Origin: Pseudomonadales bacterium
Lineage (GTDB): Bacteria; Pseudomonadota; Gammaproteobacteria; Pseudomonadales; Porticoccaceae
Direction: 5' to 3'
DNA length: 64,000 bases
Assembly: GCA_024234435.1 (NCBI GenBank)
Contig: JACKOF010000004.1
Coordinates: forward strand, 21,517 to 85,516
The notes under the pieces are model-generated. The model saw only the letters and a program-made list of their open reading frames with translations, had not been told where the DNA came from and searched no databases. Below are positions 17,124-25,142 of this stretch, in pieces; the stretch's first letter is position 1, and each line of letters opens with the position of its first letter. A program made the translations under genes and the position numbers.

Positions 17124-18377
17124 TCAGCAGACCTCTATCAGGCTGACAGTTTCGCCGCTCTCGAGGGTAAACCGGTCACCGGTTTGGAGATTTTTCGGAT
17201 CGCCATCGAAACCGATTTTTCCGGTATGCGGGGTGAGCGTGTAGCCTTCATCGGTTTTGACAAACTGTAAGTCCAGCTGGTCCAGTTCGTCGGGCAACTT
17301 GTCCCCAAGCCGGTAAGCCTTGTGCCGGTAAAGCAGGTGGGTGGGTGAGTGGTTATTTACCCGCCGTACATTGTCAGGCATTTGTTGCATGACATTCTGG
17401 CGTGGCAACGATGTCACAAAGTTGAGTGATTCCCCCGTACTGCAAATGACATCCAGATGATTCAGACAGCCTTCTACTGTGGCCTGCTGTGTCAGGGGTA
17501 CAGCATTTGACCAGTGTTGCGAAAAGCCAGGCAGTTGAGCGCAGCGGTGGCTGAGTAGCAGCTGCGCGTCGCTGGTTTTCAATTTGGTAACTGCATTCGA
17601 GAGGCGATTGAATAGTGGTGAGCTGCTCTCCAGCAGCTCGCTGCGGACCAGATTCAAACGGTAGTTGCCCTGGGGGGTATCCATATTAATGGTGGTTGAG
17701 TCGAGACCGTTGAGCGCTGTCAGCCATGCAGGTAGATGGTTGTTAAGTTGCTGTTCACCGGCGGCCGTATGCAGGGGGTCATAGCGATACTGGCGAATGA
17801 ACAGATTGGCAATATGCTGTGCCCACTTGTCGTGAAAATGTTTCAGGCCGAGTTCCGGAATCACTTCAATGTGAGAGCGGCGCAAGTTGTTGTCCACCGT
17901 CACCCCGGTAATCACAGTCTGGTGGAGCTGAATATCCAGGTGTAAAAGCTGACCCGCCAGTGATGCCTGGCTGGTGGCGGCAATGGCGGCATCCACCAGG
18001 CCGACCACGTTAAACGGTGATGCTTTTGCCAGCCCCAGCAGAATCCCCAGCTGCTCGTTACTGAAGCTGCCCGGCACGGCAAAAATCACGTCTTCCGGTT
18101 CACCACAATCGCGGTGCAGCTGTAGCAACTGTGCGTAGGCCAGATCAGCGTGATGTCGCGCATAACGGCTGACAGTCGGCAATGGCGAGAGACTGAGTTG
18201 GCGCCAGAACTGGTTATAGCTGTGCTGTGGTTCCAGCCAGAAGCGTTGTTGTGCTTCGGTTCCGGTAGCCACGCCGGTATTGGTGAGCAGGGCATAGCCG
18301 GGGCTGATTAGCGCCGAGCCCTGCTGCCCGTTGCAATAAATGCCGGTGTCGTTGAGTTCAAAAACGGTTGTATTCAT
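17124..18377 (-). CDS. actin/Hsp70-like (ASKHA-fold) protein of the operon
   Basis: 417 residues, no signal peptide or membrane segment, so cytoplasmic. The middle reads like an Hsp70/MreB-type ATPase: EDVIFAVPGSFSNEQLGILLGLAKASPFNVVGLVDAAIAA corresponds to the interdomain region, followed by a second strand set (LLHLDIQLHQTVITGV). The usual phosphate-1 DxG loop at the N-terminus is poorly kept (FELNDTG), so ATP hydrolysis is doubtful. The last 90 residues form an added domain. It shares one base with the channel gene (TAATG) and is followed by the VWA pair: a likely cytoplasmic partner of that complex. Confidence 0.7.
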   Translation of the reverse strand: MNTTVFELNDTGIYCNGQQGSALISPGYALLTNTGVATGTEAQQRFWLEPQHSYNQFWRQLSLSPLPTVSRYARHHADLAYAQLLQLHRDCGEPEDVIFAVPGSFSNEQLGILLGLAKASPFNVVGLVDAAIAATSQASLAGQLLHLDIQLHQTVITGVTVDNNLRRSHIEVIPELGLKHFHDKWAQHIANLFIRQYRYDPLHTAAGEQQLNNHLPAWLTALNGLDSTTINMDTPQGNYRLNLVRSELLESSSPLFNRLSNAVTKLKTSDAQLLLSHRCAQLPGFSQHWSNAVPLTQQATVEGCLNHLDVICSTGESLNFVTSLPRQNVMQQMPDNVRRVNNHSPTHLLYRHKAYRLGDKLPDELDQLDLQFVKTDEGYTLTPHTGKIGFDGDPKNLQTGDRFTLESGETVSLIEVC

Positions 18378-19189
18378 TAGTCGTTTGCTTTCAGGTGACG
18401 GAGCAGATTGCTATCACAATAACTGTGGGTATCCAGCACCAGGCGTTCCTGTAGCGATTGCAGCTGATGCATCATGAACATCACCACAATGCTGATGACC
18501 AGTGCAATAAATGTGGAGTTGAAAGCCACTCCGAGGCTTGCGGTAACACCTACGATATCGCCTTGCACGGCTTTATGTGCCTGCCCCAGAGCCTCGCCGA
18601 TGCCGCGCACCGTGCCGATAAAGCCGATAGAAGGAATTGCCCAGGCAATGTAGCGCACCATGGACAGTTCTGTATCCATGCGGTCGGATTCGGAGTCGCA
18701 GACATCACTTACCGCATTGGAAACGTCTTGTATGTTGCGGGTCGAGCTGAATCGTTGCAGTGCCGCAATCAGTGCCCGTGGCAGCAGATAACTCTGCTGT
18801 TCTTCCGATAGTGCCTGAATGGGGCGCGACAGCTGGCGCGCATCTTCGGGGAGTATTCTGCTGCCCTCGGCAACCTGTAGCAGGGGTTCCGAAAGCAGCT
18901 TGCGTTCGTTCAGGCTGCGGCGCGCTTTCAGGCCCATAATGGCGAAGGCCCATAGCATCAGAATGAAGCAGGCTTCCTGTTCGTAGTCTTTCACTACAAT
19001 GTAGAAGGAGCGTTCGGTGACAAAGGATTCACCGGCGGCTTCCTGGGCCAGTTGCTGTTCGAGAATGGCGTTGGCATTGGGGCGGATAACCGTGACATAC
19101 AGCGCATGCACAAGAATCAGTGATGCAATCAGGGCAAATACCTGAAAGATAAACTCGGAAGCGGCGCGGTTTTGTACTTGTTTAAACAT
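18377..19189 (-). CDS. MotA/TolQ/ExbB-type proton-channel protein
   Basis: 270 residues. Four predicted membrane segments (about 12-34, 68-88, 172-195, 215-240). The last two carry the family core: YIAWAIPSIGFIGTVRGIGEAL, then VTASLGVAFNSTFIALVISI. These subunits form pentamers around ExbD/TolR/MotB dimers and convert ion flow into force. ATG 19189 is chosen over the in-frame TTG at 19225 because AGGAA lies seven bases upstream. It is followed directly by the actin-like gene and two VWA proteins with ExbD-like anchors, the probable partner subunits. No classical exbD or tolR is in the window. Confidence 0.88.
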   Translation of the reverse strand: MFKQVQNRAASEFIFQVFALIASLILVHALYVTVIRPNANAILEQQLAQEAAGESFVTERSFYIVVKDYEQEACFILMLWAFAIMGLKARRSLNERKLLSEPLLQVAEGSRILPEDARQLSRPIQALSEEQQSYLLPRALIAALQRFSSTRNIQDVSNAVSDVCDSESDRMDTELSMVRYIAWAIPSIGFIGTVRGIGEALGQAHKAVQGDIVGVTASLGVAFNSTFIALVISIVVMFMMHQLQSLQERLVLDTHSYCDSNLLRHLKAND

Positions 19190-19230
19190 GCTTTGGTTCC
19201 TGAATAAATTTCCTGATATTGGCAAATGCG

Positions 19231-19482
19231 TTAAATATCGACCGGGAAAGGCACCGACAGATCTTCAGAGATTTCCTCGCTGGGATTAAATTCCGGCGAG
19301 GCAAGCCCGGGAGGTGTTTTACCTGAAGGTTTTTCTGCCTTTGTTTCGCGGCTATTTCCGGCGTTGTTATTCTTTTCATTATCGGCATTTTCAGTCATCG
19401 TTGCCTTTGCTGCGTGTTCATATGCATGGCAGGGTAGCGCCACAAGCAGAATCAATGAGAGCAGAACTAAAAATTTACTCAA
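19231..19482 (-). CDS. small exported Asn/Glu/Lys-rich protein
   Basis: About 83 residues if translation starts at TTG 19482, which gives a clean signal peptide (LSKFLVLLSLILLVALPCHA) and is preceded by GGGGG. Longer readings from upstream lack an export signal and overlap the previous gene. The mature part is polar and low-complexity (TENADNEKNNNAGNSRE), ending in an acidic segment. No family recognised. It lies between the PEGA/FGE-like gene and the channel gene; small periplasmic partner or linker is a guess. Confidence 0.55.
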   Translation of the reverse strand: MSKFLVLLSLILLVALPCHAYEHAAKATMTENADNEKNNNAGNSRETKAEKPSGKTPPGLASPEFNPSEEISEDLSVPFPVDI

Positions 19483-19567
19483 TGTGTAACCCCCGGTGCT
19501 TTCTGTCTGGTTTTCTGCCCGTACTCTATTTGATCGCGCGTCATCATGACACAGCGCCTGGCTCACT

Positions 19568-21640
19568 TTACTCCGCATATCGCGCCACCCGAAAGCCGAC
19601 GTCATCGCGGGCATCAATACCGTAATCCCGAAATGACAGGCGCAGCTCAGTCAGGGTGCCGTGACGCCAGCTTGAGCCACGAATAACCCGAAATTCTCCG
19701 GTCTCCGGGCCGAGTGGGTCGATATTGGCCTTGCCGTCGAGATTAAAATCAATGCCATAATAGTCGTGTACCCATTCGGCCACATTGCCACCGAGATCGT
19801 ACAGTCCTTTGTTATTGGCCGGATAACTGCCGACATCAGCGGTGGCAGTGGCACCATCGTTATAGGTGTTGATGATTCGACCGACGATTGTTGCCGCTGA
19901 AACATCCGCATAATTACCGGCCTTTCCAGTGGGTGGAAACTCGCCTGACCAGGGGAACTGCGCCATGCCCTGTGACGTCCAGCGTGCTGCCCAGCTCCAT
20001 TCAGCTTCGGTGGGCAATCGGTAACCATTCGACGCCTTATTGTGCGCCACGACTTTCCCGTCGGCGATCTGGTAAAAAGGCGGCAGCTCGGCCTGTTCAC
20101 TCAACCAGTTGCAGTACAGTGCAGCCTGTTGCCAGCTGATGTGGGTGACGGGCTGGTTGATGCCGTCCAGTGTTTTTCCATTGGCATGCCTTGAGCTGTG
20201 CTGCCGCAGGAATTGTTTGAACTGATCATTGGTGACTTCTTTCTCGGCCAGATAGAAGGCGCGTTCCAGGCGAACATCACGCATAACTTCATTGGCGCGG
20301 CGCCCCGGTTTGCGGCGCGAGGTGCCCATGGAAAAAGTGACTTCCGGACGAAACAGTTTTAATTGAATTCCCGCAGGACCGGTAATCTGGCGGGGAGTAT
20401 TGGCCCAGCGAGCCTGTTTTTCTGTCATCAGGTGATAGCGTACAACTTGATCAATGCCGGGCTTCGGGGTGATGGTTTTGCGCTGGCTGGCATAACCGGG
20501 TTTGCGCAATTCGATGTGATGAGCTCGGGCGGGCAGCTTGAGAGATTGCCCGGCGATTCCCAACCTGGTGCCGTTAACCCATACTTCGGCGTCGGCGGGC
20601 TGGCCGGTAATGAGGATATTACCGACGCTGGCAGTCAGTTTCAGGTTCAGAATGCGCTCCTCACCGGCGCGCACAGTCAGTTGTTGCCGCAGGTTCTGGT
20701 AGCCGTCCAGAAACAGTACCAGCTGATGGTTTTTATCCGGTTGTAGCTGCAGTTCCATTGGTGTCGATCCGGCAAATTGCCCGTCTACGGTGATGCTGGC
20801 GCCACTGGGAGTACTATTGAGTTGCACCAGTCCATCGGCAGGCTGCAACTGAATGTCCGGCAAGGCAATGGATTCACCGGCATTGACCTGTAAGCGCTGC
20901 TGCCAGCGTTTATGGCCAGCCAGTTTAATGCTGACCAGTTCGCCGCTTTGCAGAATATTGGTTGTCAGCGGGGTTTTGCCGCGCACTTCTCCGGCAACCA
21001 GCACTTCTGCCCCTGGTGGTGAACTGGCTAGCGTGACATTGCCCCAGGCGGGGCGCAAGGTAACGAATAGGGTCTGGGTTTTATCCAGCCCGGCAATGGT
21101 GACGGTACGTTGTTCAGGGAAAAACCGGGGTTTGTTGAACAACAGGTTGTGTTCGCCTGGCTCCAGATCGGTGATAGTCAGTGGTACTGTGCCTGCGGGG
21201 GTATTGTCTACGCTGACCTGAACCCCGTCTGTTGCGGCCGAAACGGTCAGTTTGCCAGGTTTTTTTCTGAGCGAGAGATGCAGAGCCTGATGCACCTGCT
21301 CACCCACATGGAACGTCTGTTGTAATGTGTGATAGCCCTCAAACTCCGCCGTAAGCCGGTAGTCGCCGGGTCTCATCAGAGTGTTGCCTGCAAGATTGAG
21401 CATCAGGCCGCCGGAAATACTCAACTCAGCTTCGGGAGGGTCCACTTCGATAACCACTGATTTTGCGGTCATCAAAAACCAGAGTGCCAGGAGACTGAAT
21501 ATCAGGCCCGCAAGAATAGCTACAGGGGCCGGGCGCAAAAAATTACGGCCGGGTAAAGCCGTGTCGCTCTCTCCCAGTGGTGAAAACTCGATCGCGCTGA
21601 TCGGTTTGTCATTTTGCTGCATGGCCAGTTTTTCGGGCAT
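19568..21640 (-). CDS. membrane-anchored PEGA-repeat protein with FGE/SUMF1-like C-domain
   Basis: 690 residues. One membrane segment near residues 35-60 (cytoplasmic N-terminus), then roughly five PEGA-type beta repeats (e.g. VQLNSTPSGASITVDGQFAG), then a formylglycine-generating-enzyme-like domain from about 430 (NGYRLPTEAEWSWAAR, GLYDLGGNVAEWVHDYY). The end reads RVIRGSSWRH where active FGEs keep a cysteine (RGGSWxC), and I see only one Cys in the domain. Oxidase activity is therefore unlikely; a binding or structural role is more plausible. The ATG at 21640 is chosen because it forms a TGATG junction with the upstream stop. PEGA domains are thought to bind surface components. Confidence 0.85.
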   Translation of the reverse strand: MPEKLAMQQNDKPISAIEFSPLGESDTALPGRNFLRPAPVAILAGLIFSLLALWFLMTAKSVVIEVDPPEAELSISGGLMLNLAGNTLMRPGDYRLTAEFEGYHTLQQTFHVGEQVHQALHLSLRKKPGKLTVSAATDGVQVSVDNTPAGTVPLTITDLEPGEHNLLFNKPRFFPEQRTVTIAGLDKTQTLFVTLRPAWGNVTLASSPPGAEVLVAGEVRGKTPLTTNILQSGELVSIKLAGHKRWQQRLQVNAGESIALPDIQLQPADGLVQLNSTPSGASITVDGQFAGSTPMELQLQPDKNHQLVLFLDGYQNLRQQLTVRAGEERILNLKLTASVGNILITGQPADAEVWVNGTRLGIAGQSLKLPARAHHIELRKPGYASQRKTITPKPGIDQVVRYHLMTEKQARWANTPRQITGPAGIQLKLFRPEVTFSMGTSRRKPGRRANEVMRDVRLERAFYLAEKEVTNDQFKQFLRQHSSRHANGKTLDGINQPVTHISWQQAALYCNWLSEQAELPPFYQIADGKVVAHNKASNGYRLPTEAEWSWAARWTSQGMAQFPWSGEFPPTGKAGNYADVSAATIVGRIINTYNDGATATADVGSYPANNKGLYDLGGNVAEWVHDYYGIDFNLDGKANIDPLGPETGEFRVIRGSSWRHGTLTELRLSFRDYGIDARDDVGFRVARYAE

Positions 21641-23190
21641 CAAAGCGGCTCCCTGCAAACAATGCTGATGGGAGAGGGTAATCCAGCGTTTGTGACCTGA
21701 AACGCGATTCGTTCATCCCGATAGCCTGAGCGACGACCGGTTGCCACATAATTTCCCGGAGTCAGTGACAGCTGCTTGCTGCTGAACTGGCCGAGAGAGC
21801 CCTTTTTGAGCAGTGTGACAGAGGTTTTTCCATCGGAGAGAAACGTCACAGTGACAGCGGATCTGGCCGCTGTCAGTACTTCGTCAAGCGCTGTTATCTG
21901 TTGTTGCAATCGGGGTCCGGGGTTGTTAATACCGCGGGCGTCGAGCAATAGTTGCCGACCGTGCTGATATACTTTTTCAGTGGCCAGTCGCATAGGGTCG
22001 TCGAGAATTTTCTGAATCTGACTGTCCAGCCCGGCGCGGGTGTTACTGCGCAACTGCCCGACCTTTGCCGACACCAGAGAATTGTCGATGGTGAGCAGTT
22101 GCTGGTAGGTTTCGGTGGCGCGTTGCCATTGCTCGCGGTTTTCGTATTCGCTGGCCTGATCAAGCAGGGAGCGCACCTGCTGTTGGGTGGACTGGTTACT
22201 TGTCTGTTCCAGAGCTGCTTTGGCAGCACTGTCGTCCGGACGAATTTCAAGCGCCCTGACAAAGGCTGTTTTGGCGGACGAATAGTTGCCATTTTCCAGT
22301 GCCGAGTAGCCACGGCTCATGGCCTCGTTAAAAGCATGGGTGGCGATTGTCTGGTTGACCTTTGCCAGCCCCAGTCTGGCTCCTGAGTGTTTGCTGTCCA
22401 GTGCCAGTGCCTCTTGATAGGTTTGCTGCGCCCGTTGCAGTTCTCCGGATTGCTGATGGATCTTGGCCTCTTCTATGAGCGCCAGCACCTGATTGAGTTT
22501 TTCTGCCCGGGCCTTGCCTTCAATGGCATTACGGTTGTTGCTGTCAATTGCCAGTACCAGTGCAAAACTGTTCAGGGCGTTTTCTGCATCATCGTTTTCC
22601 AGTGCGGTGTTGGCTGAAGCCAGATTGCTGGCAATCAGTGGCTCAAGTTGTTGTTCGAGATACGACAGTTTCTGCAGTGCTTCGGCGTAACTTTGCTGGG
22701 CTTCGGAAAACTGGCGGTTGCGGTAGGACAGGTCGCCTTCGGCAGCTTGTTCCAATGCATTCTCAAATGTTTCGGCGGCCCACAAGCGGACGTTTTTTTT
22801 CTCCAGAAATTGCTGCTTTTCCAATAGCTGGTTGAGAATGTCCTGAGACTGGCGCCTTGCTTTGTTCAGCTGTGCATCCTGAAAGGGCATCTCTTCAGGG
22901 GGAGGGGGCGTGAGTTGAATGACTGCGGGGGCTGTATCGGGTGGCGCAACCAAGCGGGGCAACACAAAAATAACGGCAAGAGCCAATAGTAAGGTGAGCG
23001 CCAGGGCACCCCAGACTTTGGGTTTCTGATGCCACTGCAGATCCGGTGCTGTCGGCTGACCGACAGGTTGTGTCAGCGGAATATCGATCGGAGTGATTGC
23101 CGTCGCTGTTATGCCGACCGGCTCATTTTTTTCCGACTCCACAGCGGCTGGTTCTTTACCCTGATCCGATTTGTCAGTGGGTGTCTGCAT
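21640..23190 (-). CDS. membrane-anchored TPR protein with PEGA-like C-terminus
   Basis: 516 residues. A polar cytoplasmic N-terminus of about 55 residues is followed by one membrane segment (VWGALALTLLLALAVIFVLP), a Gln-rich helical stretch and several TPR-like repeats between about 150 and 400 (e.g. GELQRAQQTYQEALALDSKHSG cut into repeats). The end is a beta-rich, PEGA-like piece (LSLTPGNYVATGRRSGYRD). Type II topology with a large periplasmic scaffold is inferred. It overlaps the PEGA/FGE-like gene in TGATG and follows the lipoprotein gene by nine bases. The shared PEGA-like theme suggests the two proteins work together. Confidence 0.8.
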   Translation of the reverse strand: MQTPTDKSDQGKEPAAVESEKNEPVGITATAITPIDIPLTQPVGQPTAPDLQWHQKPKVWGALALTLLLALAVIFVLPRLVAPPDTAPAVIQLTPPPPEEMPFQDAQLNKARRQSQDILNQLLEKQQFLEKKNVRLWAAETFENALEQAAEGDLSYRNRQFSEAQQSYAEALQKLSYLEQQLEPLIASNLASANTALENDDAENALNSFALVLAIDSNNRNAIEGKARAEKLNQVLALIEEAKIHQQSGELQRAQQTYQEALALDSKHSGARLGLAKVNQTIATHAFNEAMSRGYSALENGNYSSAKTAFVRALEIRPDDSAAKAALEQTSNQSTQQQVRSLLDQASEYENREQWQRATETYQQLLTIDNSLVSAKVGQLRSNTRAGLDSQIQKILDDPMRLATEKVYQHGRQLLLDARGINNPGPRLQQQITALDEVLTAARSAVTVTFLSDGKTSVTLLKKGSLGQFSSKQLSLTPGNYVATGRRSGYRDERIAFQVTNAGLPSPISIVCREPL

Positions 23191-23199
23191 GGCGTTTGT

Positions 23200-24384
23200 T
23201 TAGCTCCCGCCATGTTCTGTTTGATAGATTTCGCTCAGTATCTGTTTCCATTGCTCGTACTGGGCTTCCACATTGCCGGTAAGCGTGATGGTTCGGTCTT
23301 CCAGCTCGATTACCCGTGGCTCTATTTCTGTTTCAAGTGATTGCCCCAGCTCGATCAGTGATTCCACATGCAGTTGCACCTCGGCTTTTTTGTTGAGGCC
23401 ACTTTTGATCAGCAGGCCACCAGCCCCAACCGCGACGGCCCCGGCAGCCCGGGTGGAACGGTCGCCGCCACCTGCTGCCGCTACGCCGACCAGAACAGCA
23501 GCGACACCGGCAATGGTGCGATTGCGCGACTGCCTTTTCAGCTCTTCGATGGCCAGCACTTCTTCATAGCTGGCGGCGCGCCATTCCTGATAGGGTTTGG
23601 TCATACGTCGGGAAAAGGCGTCGTAGTGTTCCTGCAGCGTATCCACAAACAAGTAATCTCTTTCGCGAATACGCTCAATACGACGCAGAATGGGGTCGTT
23701 TTGTGCTGGCAGGCGCTGAACCTTCAGTATTCCCTTTTTGTCCTCAGTCATGTGATCGGAGAAAGCATCCGGTGAAAATGCCCTGGCAAAGCGCAGGCTG
23801 GAAATGGTTCTCAACAGCTCAAGTTCGGTAGCTGAGAAGCGATTGCGGTGCGCCAGCAAATCGTTGGCGATACGGTTAAACAAGCCCTGGAATGGGTCCC
23901 GCTTAATATCCCTGTGTCTTTCGTAGGCATATTTTCCGGTTTGCTCCTCATATTTTTTCTTAAACCACTCTTTGCCGCTGGTATCGGTGGCGGTAATTTC
24001 CAGCTCGAGCGTTTCGCCGTCTGAGCGCAAGATGGTGCCCTGCACATACACGTCCATCACGGTTTGCTTGCCCGGCACCACTCGCACCGCGCCCCATGCC
24101 GCACTGTTCTGAATGGTGTCGGTGAGCTGGTTGGCGAAAAAGCTTGATTCGGCATTGCGAATTTCGGGCAGGGTGGTGGAGTCGTCTTCGTCAATATTAT
24201 CCAGGCCCGGATCAAAAGGAATAACACCGACATCCAGCAGTTGTGATTCTTCGACCGGCGTCGTTTGCTGCTGCAGTGGTGTCAGTGTGGTGGTCTTAAT
24301 TGTTGTGCCGCTACAGGCAGTCAACAGTACCGAGGCAAAAACAGCGATAACGGTAAGGTGCATGTCACGAAAGTCTGGTTGCAT
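23200..24384 (-). CDS. uncharacterised lipoprotein with glycine-zipper-like segment
   Basis: 394 residues from ATG 24384 (an in-frame TTG lies one codon upstream, and ATG 24363 is another option). Lipobox SVLLTAC about 24 residues in. An N-terminal domain resembles periplasmic GNA1162/LpoB-like folds (LLDVGVIPFDPGL; DVYVQGTILRSDGETLELEI). Near residues 290-330 is a small Ala/Gly-rich hydrophobic patch (TIAGVAAVLVGVAAAGGG, AAGAVAVGAGGLLI) that could insert in a membrane. Its function is unknown. It is the third gene of the operon, 14 bases after the Ser-rich lipoprotein gene. Confidence 0.78.
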   Translation of the reverse strand: MQPDFRDMHLTVIAVFASVLLTACSGTTIKTTTLTPLQQQTTPVEESQLLDVGVIPFDPGLDNIDEDDSTTLPEIRNAESSFFANQLTDTIQNSAAWGAVRVVPGKQTVMDVYVQGTILRSDGETLELEITATDTSGKEWFKKKYEEQTGKYAYERHRDIKRDPFQGLFNRIANDLLAHRNRFSATELELLRTISSLRFARAFSPDAFSDHMTEDKKGILKVQRLPAQNDPILRRIERIRERDYLFVDTLQEHYDAFSRRMTKPYQEWRAASYEEVLAIEELKRQSRNRTIAGVAAVLVGVAAAGGGDRSTRAAGAVAVGAGGLLIKSGLNKKAEVQLHVESLIELGQSLETEIEPRVIELEDRTITLTGNVEAQYEQWKQILSEIYQTEHGGS

Positions 24385-24401
24385 CAATTTCTGATTCCGT
24401 C

Positions 24402-25142
24402 CTATTTTCCATTCTTGTATTTTCGGTATTCATCCCAGAGTTTTTTCTTCAAAACCGGGTCTTTTTCTTTCATCGCTGCCTCGCGAATCTGTCGGGCAAC
24501 AATATCATCATCGCTGCCATCGGGTATATCATCCGGTATACCGTTGCTTGTGGATGCGGTTTCTCCCTGAGGGCCAGAGCTGCCGCCTGTTTTCTGATTG
24601 CCGGACACTGTGCCTGATGATCCGGTGGTACTACCGGGCGGTTCCGGCACAGTGCCGGGTTGAGTCAGCTCGTCGTCGCCAAAGCCGCCTTCACTGAGAT
24701 CCCCTTCCTCGAAGAGCGGTTCATTGGAGCCGGTTTTTCCCGGCAGGTCGGTCTCGCCGTATTCATCTTCGATATCCCGCACTTTCGCACGCTCACCGAG
24801 AATCATGCCGTCGAATACGGCAATTGAATCATCCAGCTCGGCGTCCAGCACGGCGACAGATTCTTCATCACTCAGCACTTCACTGTTGATGCTGTCGCTG
24901 GCTGTACTCTCGCTATTTGTTGATGGATCTCCATAAGGTGCGGTGCTGTTTGGGTAGGTGCCGGAAGAGGGGCTGGTCGACGATCTGCTTGCCGGAGAGC
25001 GATTTTCTGGAATATTACTGGCAGAAGAGCGACTGGTAGAAGAACTGGCGGATGACGAACTACTGGATTGAGAAGTTGTTTCACAGCCAGTGGTTAACAA
25101 CGACAGCAGAAGAGAGGTGAACAGAAGGTTTTTAGTGTTCAT
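24402..25142 (-). CDS. serine-rich low-complexity lipoprotein
   Basis: 246 residues. Lipoprotein signal MNTKNLLFTSLLLSLLTTGC (Cys 20), then a long Ser/Thr-rich disordered stretch (SQSSSSSSASSSTSRSSASN), an acidic helix (about 85-120) and a Gly/Ser-rich linker. The C-terminus is charged and helical (IREAAMKEKDPVLKKKLWDEY). It looks like an outer-membrane tether with flexible linker rather than an enzyme. The start overlaps the stop of the TPR/TonB-C gene by 4 bases. Confidence 0.75.
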   Translation of the reverse strand: MNTKNLLFTSLLLSLLTTGCETTSQSSSSSSASSSTSRSSASNIPENRSPASRSSTSPSSGTYPNSTAPYGDPSTNSESTASDSINSEVLSDEESVAVLDAELDDSIAVFDGMILGERAKVRDIEDEYGETDLPGKTGSNEPLFEEGDLSEGGFGDDELTQPGTVPEPPGSTTGSSGTVSGNQKTGGSSGPQGETASTSNGIPDDIPDGSDDDIVARQIREAAMKEKDPVLKKKLWDEYRKYKNGK

